64,000 bases of DNA, from contig JAEVZS010000002.1 of the NCBI GenBank assembly GCA_023392125.1, positions 458,289 to 522,288 of the forward strand, read 5' to 3'. Of the stretch, positions 36,116-42,633 are shown piece after piece. The position numbers and the translations under genes were made by a program. Source of the stretch: Bacteroidota bacterium. GTDB lineage: Bacteria; Bacteroidota; Bacteroidia; Cytophagales; Cytophagaceae. The notes beneath the pieces are model-generated. The model was not told where the DNA came from. It did no database searches and saw nothing but the letters and a program-made list of their open reading frames with translations. Numbering within the stretch: the stretch's first letter is position 1; each line of letters begins with the position of its first letter.

Positions 36116-37228
36116 TTACTTATTCCCGTACTGTGTCATTTGTTGCGCTTCTATCTGCCTGCGATATTCTCCCGGCGTACAGCCCGTCCATTTTTTAAAA
36201 GCCGTATTAAACGTCGTTTTGGTATTAAAACCACATTCATAACCTATTACTTCCAGTTTTAGCTGCTGCTCTTTCTCGATCAGGTGTTGTGCAGCTTTTA
36301 TCCGATATGTATTGATAAAATCGGTAAATTTTTTCTGATGAAACTGATTGATGACCTGTGAAAGAAAATGCGAGGAGGTGCCGATCTCATTTGCCAGAAA
36401 GTTTATGTTCAGGTCAGGATTGAGGTATAAATGATTTACTTCCATACTATGCAGCACTAGCTGATTCAGGCGCTCGCCCTCGTCTGTTTTGAGACCGGAG
36501 CCGGAGTATTTGGTCTTTTGAATATTCTGTTTTTTATCAAAATGCTGTCCTGACTGGAAAAGGAACCGGTAAATAAGCGCCATGTAGAGGCAGGTAGAAG
36601 CAAGAGGCAGCATATTGATATATGTCTGGGGAAGACGTAATAAAAAGAGTCCCATGCCAAGAAAACCAAAACAAAGAAGCAGCAAGGTATATTTTTTCAG
36701 CCAGTGCAGATTGTCAAGAAAGATTCCGTTTACCTTTTTACTCTTTCTGGATAACAGGATAAGCAGCAGAATAAAATAACTTTGTATATATACATAAAAG
36801 ATGGCATCTGCTATTTTATAGGTAGTAGTATACGTAGTAAGGATAAGATGAATATAGGCTTGTTGTTCCTGAGCAGACCACAGATAAAATCGTCCGAAGA
36901 AAAGAAAGGCTGCGATCGGTGGAAGCAGTAGTATCCATTCTTTCCAGTGACGGTAAGAGATCTGTTCGCCGGTCATTTCTCTTACATACCAGCAGTATAC
37001 AGGAGCCATTAAAAAGCCGCAGCCCCATTCCAGATCGGTGAGGTAGGGAAGATATTCTAGCCAGCCTGTGGGTTTGATAGCGAAAGGAAGGGTGATGACT
37101 GAAAGAAGGAGTAAGAAGGTTGCCAGCAGAAAATTGCTATGCCCGATACCGCCTTTTCTTCGGAGAAAGAACAATGCAAAGATAATGCAGTGGAAGACAA
37201 TAGCGAGGGTGAAAAGAGGTAACCACAT
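36116..37228 (-). CDS. Membrane-bound AraC-family transcriptional regulator
   Basis: The 370-residue protein has about seven N-terminal membrane segments (for example LFTLAIVFHCIIFALFFL, WILLLPPIAAFLFFG, YTLLLLCFGFLGMGLFLL) up to about residue 225. It then has a C-terminal AraC/XylS DNA-binding domain of two helix-turn-helix units: INFLANEIGTSSHFLSQVINQ near 280-300 and VIGYECGFNTKTTFNTAFKKW near 325-345, ending TGCTPGEYRRQ. This 7TM-AraC layout is common in Bacteroidota and suggests direct membrane sensing without a kinase. The target may be the convergent propeller gene or the downstream di-heme/MbnP operon; that link is by position only. Confidence 0.88.
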   Translation of the reverse strand: MWLPLFTLAIVFHCIIFALFFLRRKGGIGHSNFLLATFLLLLSVITLPFAIKPTGWLEYLPYLTDLEWGCGFLMAPVYCWYVREMTGEQISYRHWKEWILLLPPIAAFLFFGRFYLWSAQEQQAYIHLILTTYTTTYKIADAIFYVYIQSYFILLLILLSRKSKKVNGIFLDNLHWLKKYTLLLLCFGFLGMGLFLLRLPQTYINMLPLASTCLYMALIYRFLFQSGQHFDKKQNIQKTKYSGSGLKTDEGERLNQLVLHSMEVNHLYLNPDLNINFLANEIGTSSHFLSQVINQFHQKKFTDFINTYRIKAAQHLIEKEQQLKLEVIGYECGFNTKTTFNTAFKKWTGCTPGEYRRQIEAQQMTQYGNK

Positions 37229-37468
37229 GAGAAATAAGGGATGGTTTCAGCTTGAACGAAAGATACAATAGTATGTTTTATTTATCAATAAAGGGATTTA
37301 CTATCCTGCCACAAGCGGCTTTCTGACAGCTCCGGATCCTGCCTGTTTTTGATCTTTATAGATACAGGTACCTTGTTTTTATCTATCACGCTTCTTATTT
37401 TGTTAAATATATAAAAAGCATCAGGGATAAACTATAGTGCTTGCTAAGTCTTATTCCATAGGGCAATC

Positions 37469-37545
37469 TGTCCGGATTTTTAAAGTCGCCAGGAATAGTC
37501 CCATACCTATTGCAGATAGACAGAAGGATCGCTGAATGAATAATC
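37469..37545. repeat. 77-bp direct repeat, right copy
   Basis: This is the partner of 33237-33313. Its left part reads H-R-A-I-C-P-D-F-stop on the plus strand, a relic of a porP/sprF 3' end with no gene in front of it (an in-frame TAA occurs ten codons earlier). Its right part is the intact C-terminus and TAG stop of the minus-strand di-heme gene. The 37229-37468 gap before it holds nothing else recognisable. Confidence 0.85.
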
Positions 37546-38553
37546 GGTCAGACTGTGTAAAAATTCCGCAATCGCACGTTTTTCATGCTGACTTAACCGG
37601 AGCGGCTGACTGAGCTTTTCGTCCAGTGTAGGAGACTGTTTTATTCCCTCGCTGTAGTGATCAAGCACTTCATTCAGCGTAGCAAAGCGTCCATCGTGCA
37701 TGTAAGGGGCGGTAAGGGAAACATTTCGTAAAGTGGGGGTTTTGTACTTCCCCAGATCATTTGAATCTCTGGTGATCCGGTACCTTCCCAGCCGGGTTTG
37801 GAGAAATGTATCATCCGAAAATATGCTGTCCAGACCGTTGTTGTGGTATAAGTTGTCCGTAAATAAATCGGTCGTATGACAGGATGCGCAGTGTTTTTCT
37901 ACCAGCGCCAGTCCCTGAAGTTCCATAGAGGATAAGGTTACTCCGTTTTCCCCACGCCTGAAATAATCATATCGGGAGCTTCCGCTAATAAGTGCATTCT
38001 GAAACTGACCAAGGGCTCTGATAATGGTGTGCGGAGTTATGCCTTCATCAGGAAAGACCTTTATAAATCTGCTGTTGTATACAGAATCATTACGGAGCTC
38101 CAGCACCAGCTCATGAATATTCTGGTTCATTTCGTCTTCATGCTCAAGTGGGCCCAGCGCCAGCGATTCAATATCTTTGGCTCCCCCATCCCAAAAAAGT
38201 CCGGACATCCACGCCGTGTTTACGATAGAGGGAGTGTTTCTTGATAATGGTTTTCCGGAAACACCTTTGTCAGAAAGGGCAAGTCCATCTGTAAATGCAA
38301 GATGTGGTTTATGACAGCTGGCACAGGCAATGGTGTTGTTGCCGCTGAGTATCGGGTCAAAAAAAAGCATTTTGCCAAGCTCATAGCCTTCACGGGTAAT
38401 CGGAAACCGGAGTTCGGGCATTTTACCGCCAAGATTGGCGGGGACATGTACCTGCCAGTCTGCACTGTCAGGATTTTTAGTATCATGCTGCCGGCAGGAA
38501 GCTATCCCTGCCAGCAGCATGATAATGATCATATTAATGGCTATGTGGCTCAT
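37507..38553 (-). CDS. Di-heme cytochrome-c peroxidase/MauG family lipoprotein, MbnH-like (module A)
   Basis: The 348-residue protein has a lipoprotein-type N-terminus (LLAGIASC). Two c-type heme motifs CASCH are at about 77-81 and 222-226, each with the usual spacing, and family segments GKMLFFDPILSG and TLRNVSLTAPYMHDGRF are present. MauG-like di-heme enzymes oxidise protein residues; MbnH, a MauG relative, converts a Trp of MbnP to kynurenine to build a copper site. Here the gene overlaps the mbnP-like gene by 20 bp, which supports an MbnH-type role rather than plain peroxide removal. The start may be the ATG at 38532 instead. It is the last gene of the six-gene run. Confidence 0.88.
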   Translation of the reverse strand: MSHIAINMIIIMLLAGIASCRQHDTKNPDSADWQVHVPANLGGKMPELRFPITREGYELGKMLFFDPILSGNNTIACASCHKPHLAFTDGLALSDKGVSGKPLSRNTPSIVNTAWMSGLFWDGGAKDIESLALGPLEHEDEMNQNIHELVLELRNDSVYNSRFIKVFPDEGITPHTIIRALGQFQNALISGSSRYDYFRRGENGVTLSSMELQGLALVEKHCASCHTTDLFTDNLYHNNGLDSIFSDDTFLQTRLGRYRITRDSNDLGKYKTPTLRNVSLTAPYMHDGRFATLNEVLDHYSEGIKQSPTLDEKLSQPLRLSQHEKRAIAEFLHSLTDYSFSDPSVYLQ

Positions 38554-39382
38554 GTGTATGATTTATCTCAAACATATGGGCGCCCCAGTTGCCGGTAAGG
38601 GCGGCATTGTTCGCGTGAACCATCGAAGTGGTATTGAGATCAACCAGCTGAGATCCGTGCAAACCATGTCCCTGCAAACCGAAAAGTGCATTGAGATTAA
38701 CAAGATAATGAATGGTAGAGGTTTGTCCGCTCTGGACACGAACTCCGCCCGGAATCACAGATTCTGTATATTTTGAAGGGTAGGCGGCGTCTGTGCCTAT
38801 ATGAAATTTATAATTTTTCCATTCTCCTTCATTTGTTTTAAACTGTCCTTCCTGCTTATAGAATATATAGCCGGTATCCCAGGTCCAGTTCATCTGGTCT
38901 CCTACCACCAGTTCGCCTTTCCCTTCTGTTGCGGCAGAAGCGTTATCTTCCGGCTTTACTCCGATTTTAAATTTTACTGAAACATATCTTCCTGTCGGAA
39001 TATTGTCAAGGACAAATTCCTCATCGGGCTCATGACTGTTGCGATGCTGTATGAGGTAATACTGATCAATTTTCACTTCTGACAGATCATCTTTTACCAG
39101 AATCAGATCACCGACAAAATAACGCAGCTGAGAAATGGTAAACTCATTGCCCGAAGCATTGATATACTGCACAGAATCAGCCGGTATATCACTTCCGGAA
39201 CTTGTTGACAGACGAAGAGGCTTTATTTCATCTCCGAGATCCACTTTATGATCAAGGTGTATCTTCAGTGATCCGGTTTGATCATCAGGAGTTCCGTGAT
39301 TATCGTCATCTTTGGAACAACCGGAAAAAAATATGGCAGTCCCCAGTAAGGCGGTAAAAATAGAAATATATGTTTTTTTCAT
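38534..39382 (-). CDS. MbnP-like copper-binding lipoprotein (module A)
   Basis: The 282-residue protein has a lipobox (FFSGC, Cys22) and an acidic linker. The MbnP-type beta domain runs from about 37 (GSLKIHLDHKVD) through FTISQLRYFVGDLIL near 81-95. The family motif W-x-W-x-x-G-Y is present as MNWTWDTGYIF (W166, W168). In characterised MbnP the Trp in this region is oxidised to kynurenine by MbnH and helps bind copper; that is family knowledge, not shown here. The C-terminus is His-rich (HTHEPHSH), adding possible metal ligands. Flanked by its di-heme partner and a small Cys membrane protein. Confidence 0.88.
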   Translation of the reverse strand: MKKTYISIFTALLGTAIFFSGCSKDDDNHGTPDDQTGSLKIHLDHKVDLGDEIKPLRLSTSSGSDIPADSVQYINASGNEFTISQLRYFVGDLILVKDDLSEVKIDQYYLIQHRNSHEPDEEFVLDNIPTGRYVSVKFKIGVKPEDNASAATEGKGELVVGDQMNWTWDTGYIFYKQEGQFKTNEGEWKNYKFHIGTDAAYPSKYTESVIPGGVRVQSGQTSTIHYLVNLNALFGLQGHGLHGSQLVDLNTTSMVHANNAALTGNWGAHMFEINHTHEPHSH

Positions 39383-39460
39383 TGATATTTTAAGTTGATA
39401 TGAATAGTTCGATTAAAGTGTCGTCAGAATAGTTTCTGTCGTTTATGACGCTAATACGCC

Positions 39461-39841
39461 TCAAGTGCAGAGAATCAGTCTGGGTGGCTGGAATATTTTA
39501 ATCGAAAACAACAACTTATAATGATCAAAGAGATCTGTTGCAGGAAACGCGTGCTGCAAGCAGGCCAATGGCTGTAATTGTATAGAGGATATTATGAGAT
39601 AATTGTCCCGGATAAAGCTGAAATTTATCTCTTTTTTACCATCCTGATCTGTGAGCAGATCCAGTTTTTCACTAAGATAGCATAGGCCCCGGCAAGTGTT
39701 TGATTTTACGTTTTTGTAAATGCAGTATGTATTGGCAATATATTCGCGATCGTTGTGAAATAGCCATACCATTATGCTCAGCGAGCTGATATGCGTCGTG
39801 ATCAGAAACAGGGCGATATATACTCTGCGGCGATACTTCAT
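39461..39841 (-). CDS. Small Cys-motif membrane protein (module A)
   Basis: The 126-residue protein has a basic start (MKYRRR), one hydrophobic segment (VYIALFLITTHISSLSIMVWLF), then the motif Y-I-A-x-x-x-C-x9-C-x3-C-x-L (C40, C50, C54; NTYCIYKNVKSNTCRGLCYL). The same motif occurs in the 42110 protein. Small Bacteroidota proteins with this N-x-Y-I...C...C-x-G-x-C-x-L pattern are often found next to MbnP or copper-receptor genes and remain uncharacterised. The start overlaps the stop of the previous mbnP-like gene by 4 bp (ATGA), so it is co-translated. A metal-handling function is an inference from Cys and context. Confidence 0.75.
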   Translation of the reverse strand: MKYRRRVYIALFLITTHISSLSIMVWLFHNDREYIANTYCIYKNVKSNTCRGLCYLSEKLDLLTDQDGKKEINFSFIRDNYLIISSIQLQPLACLQHAFPATDLFDHYKLLFSIKIFQPPRLILCT

Positions 39842-40689
39842 TGTGGCAGTATTTCTACCGATTTGAATCCAAAAGCTTTGGTTGTATTATTCCGGAGAAT
39901 CAGTGAATTGGAACCGCCGTGCACTACAGCGCTGGTTGCACTGGCCAACGAATATCCTGTCCCGTCGATATTGGTCAGCACTTCATTAAAATCAAAAGTC
40001 AGGATAATACGGGTTGTTTTATTTTCCTCAATTCGTATTCTTGTCGGTCCGAAACCACCATATGTGTATGATACAGCGCCTTGTCTTTTGCCGAAGGTAA
40101 GATGGAAGCGGTTATCAGCAACATCCTCCCCCGTGCCATCGGCAAGCATAAATATATATCCGCTATCCCAGCCCCAGTACAGGCCTTTGATCACTGCTGA
40201 GTCCAATGGTGCGGGGGCAACTGTCGGGTCTGAGTTATTCATTTCACGTGGAACCCCCATTGTTATATTCAGCCCGGAATACCGGCCGGTATCTGCCCGA
40301 AACCGGAGAGCAATGCTCTGCATACCATATCCTGCATCAATGTTTGGTTTCGCAAACTCCAGGAGATGTATGCCTGACTTATTTTCGGATTGCAACGGAT
40401 ATTCTTTGCCTGAGGAAGCATTGAGAGCGATTTCCGAAAGAAAGAAGGACAGTGTTTTTAGCATAAAGCGCTCATCGATCCGGGACTGATATTCCTGATT
40501 CATAAAAAGAGGATCGTTACCTGCCTGCGGCACTATGATCAGTTCCAGCATTCCGGATACAGGAGCAGCTTGCGTACTGTCGTCAACAGACGGGGTTTTG
40601 TCCGGAACAATTTCTTTATCTTTTTTGCAGGCGGTAGTCAGTATGCCGGATACCAGAAAAAGAAAAAATAGTCTATAGTGCATGGTCAT
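39838..40689 (-). CDS. MbnP-like copper-binding lipoprotein (module B)
   Basis: The 283-residue lipoprotein (lipobox LTTAC, Cys21; the start may be Met3) is a diverged paralog of the 38534 protein. It keeps the layout: acidic/Pro linker, beta domain (GMLELIIVPQ, MLKTLSFFLSEIAL), then the W-x-W-x-x-G-Y motif as LYWGWDSGYIF (W172, W174). Unlike copy A it lacks the His-rich tail and has an Arg/Thr-rich C-terminal half. It overlaps ccpB by 17 bp upstream and the small Cys gene by 4 bp downstream. The retained WxW argues it is also a substrate for a di-heme partner. Confidence 0.85.
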   Translation of the reverse strand: MTMHYRLFFLFLVSGILTTACKKDKEIVPDKTPSVDDSTQAAPVSGMLELIIVPQAGNDPLFMNQEYQSRIDERFMLKTLSFFLSEIALNASSGKEYPLQSENKSGIHLLEFAKPNIDAGYGMQSIALRFRADTGRYSGLNITMGVPREMNNSDPTVAPAPLDSAVIKGLYWGWDSGYIFMLADGTGEDVADNRFHLTFGKRQGAVSYTYGGFGPTRIRIEENKTTRIILTFDFNEVLTNIDGTGYSLASATSAVVHGGSNSLILRNNTTKAFGFKSVEILPQ

Positions 40690-42028
40690 TAATAAATTTT
40701 TCGTCAGTAAGTGTTTTTAAGAAATTAACCAGATCCCTTTTTTCGGCAGAGGTCAGAGGGGTATGTATATGTACATGAAAAGACTGATTGGGATGCCCTT
40801 TTCCGCCGGTATTATAGAAATCAACCACTTCTTCCAGTGTTTTCAGGCTTCCGTCATGCATATAGGGGGCTGTCAGTGCGATATTTCTGAGCGTAGGTAC
40901 TTTGAATCTGCCTTTATCTGCTTCGCGCATGGTAATCATATATCGTCCCTGGTCTCTGTATTCGAAATAGAGGCCGTTGTTTTCAAATGCATTATTGGTA
41001 AAATGATTACCGGAGTGGCAGGAACCACAATGTACTTTGTCTCCATAGCCATAGAACAGAGACCAGCCCCGGATTTCCGAATCGGAAAGCGCATCGTAGC
41101 GATCTTCAAAGAAGAACTGATCATACCGGCTGTTGTAGCTTATAAGTGTACGCTGGTAAGATGCAATGGCTCTGAGAAGAGAATATTCATCCGGAAGACG
41201 CTCATAGGCATCGTAAAATAATTGAGGATAGTCCGGGTGATTATTTAATCTTCTGACAGCTTCATCCATCTGAATATTCATTTCCAGCGGGTTCAGCAGC
41301 GGAACTCTGGCCTGGGCTTCGAGGCTCAGCGCTGATCCATCCCAGAAAAATGAATTGCTCCATGCCAGATTTATAAGCGCCATAGAATTTCGTTCACCGA
41401 GCTTGCCTTCTACTCCGACACTAAACTGACGGGAATCGGAAAAGGAGTTTCGGGGATTATGACAGGAAGCACAACTTACAGTAGCATCTCCTGAGAGGAT
41501 GGGATCAAAAAACAGCAGCTTTCCCAGTTTGACGCGGTTTACGGTAAGCTGGTTGTCTTCCGGAATAAATGCTGTGCCCAAGCGGTCTTCCGGATAAGCC
41601 AGCTGATAGGGACTATCCGGATTTAGAACAGCCATGCCATTTTGTGAAATATGAAAAATAAACGAGCGGGATGAGCTGTTGCCTGCTATATCTTCTGCCT
41701 CGATTGTAAGCTCGAGCTTTGTACCGTCCTCCTGGTTGCAGACATAGCTTGTGTCCAGATACAGAGGATTTGCTCCTGAATATGTCTGATAGAAATAGAT
41801 TTCGCCACTGGTGATATCCCGGATAGTCATGGTGACAGACCTCAGCTCAAGATTGTCAGTAATTGATCCCTTTATGGAGATAGTGGCTCCTGGCTTATAG
41901 ATAGCCGTTGGTTTAAGGTCATTGATTTCAATAACCGGTTTTGTCCTGTCTTTGTCAGGTGTATTTTCTTTGGGGCGACATGATATAAGTAGCCCTGTCA
42001 ATGCAATACAAAGGATAATGTATTTCAT
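40673..42028 (-). CDS. Di-heme MauG/MbnH-like lipoprotein with N-terminal Ig-like domain (module B)
   Basis: At 451 residues this is about 100 longer than its paralog at 37507. After the lipobox (LLISC, Cys17), residues about 30-130 form an Ig-like beta domain (KPVIEINDLKPTAIYKPGA, AEDIAGNSSSRSFIFHIS) resembling DUF4625-type domains of Bacteroidota lipoproteins. The di-heme core follows, with CASCH at 186-190 and CGSCH at 334-338, GKLLFFDPILSG and TLRNIALTAPYMHDG. A lone Cys (C97) lies in the Ig-like part. It overlaps the mbnP-like gene by 17 bp. The extra domain may dock the enzyme to a partner; that is inference. Confidence 0.85.
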   Translation of the reverse strand: MKYIILCIALTGLLISCRPKENTPDKDRTKPVIEINDLKPTAIYKPGATISIKGSITDNLELRSVTMTIRDITSGEIYFYQTYSGANPLYLDTSYVCNQEDGTKLELTIEAEDIAGNSSSRSFIFHISQNGMAVLNPDSPYQLAYPEDRLGTAFIPEDNQLTVNRVKLGKLLFFDPILSGDATVSCASCHNPRNSFSDSRQFSVGVEGKLGERNSMALINLAWSNSFFWDGSALSLEAQARVPLLNPLEMNIQMDEAVRRLNNHPDYPQLFYDAYERLPDEYSLLRAIASYQRTLISYNSRYDQFFFEDRYDALSDSEIRGWSLFYGYGDKVHCGSCHSGNHFTNNAFENNGLYFEYRDQGRYMITMREADKGRFKVPTLRNIALTAPYMHDGSLKTLEEVVDFYNTGGKGHPNQSFHVHIHTPLTSAEKRDLVNFLKTLTDEKFINDHAL

Positions 42029-42109
42029 ATGTCTGAAACGACAGTGAATTTATTTAATTACTATAATGAAATCTCTGCTTTGAGCATTTACTCCCATACA
42101 GATGCTGCT

Positions 42110-42496
42110 TTATGAGAAATTGGGGGGAGGCGTTGAAATACTGGTGGAAGCTAAGGGAGGATTATTATGGTAATACAGGCAGCAATGACGGACAAGAACC
42201 GGGGCTGGCATATCAATCTGATAATTGTACAATTCTGCTATGGATAGCTCAAGCTGCATATGATCAGCTCCTGAAAAATTGTCCTGATCCCCTTCCACTG
42301 TCCGGGAAAGCTGATCTTTGAGATAGCAGGAGCCCTGGCATGATGAATCAGGCTTCTGTCGCTCCTTGCATAAATTGACAGCAATATGCTCCTGATTTAT
42401 ATAGAAATGAAAATACGGAAGTGCGTATCGTACAGCATATGTACCATAGTTAATCAGAAAGATGGTTAACAAAAGGAATGATACACGTTTCCTCAT
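42110..42496 (-). CDS. Small Cys-motif membrane protein (module B)
   Basis: The 128-residue paralog of the 39461 protein has a basic start, a hydrophobic segment (VSFLLLTIFLINYGTYAV) and the motif Y-I-x-x-E-H-I-A-x-x-x-C-x9-C-x3-C-x-L (C43, C53, C57; LCKERQKPDSSCQGSCYL), with the same Cys spacing as copy A. A second Cys pair (RHCCLYYH) lies near the C-terminus. It is the first gene of the six-gene minus-strand run, 81 bp before ccpB. No signal-peptidase site is obvious, so it may be a single-pass membrane protein. Function unknown. Confidence 0.72.
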   Translation of the reverse strand: MRKRVSFLLLTIFLINYGTYAVRYALPYFHFYINQEHIAVNLCKERQKPDSSCQGSCYLKDQLSRTVEGDQDNFSGADHMQLELSIAELYNYQIDMPAPVLVRHCCLYYHNNPPLASTSISTPPPNFS

Positions 42497-42588
42497 AGCT
42501 GTGTAAAAATAAGAACAAATAGGGATTAATCAAGGTCTTTTGGTAATTATCCCGGCATAATATGAGATATCTTTCCTGCTCAATATAA

Positions 42589-42625
42589 AATACAGCGGAT
42601 CACCTGTCAGATGATCCGTTGTATT
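42589..42625 (-). terminator. Terminator downstream of the M3 peptidase gene
   Basis: AATACA-CGGATCA on the left pairs with TGATCCG-TGTATT on the right around a 9-nt loop. On the minus strand a TTTTATATT run follows, directly after the peptidase stop. Confidence 0.7.
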
Positions 42626-42633
42626 TCTTATCA

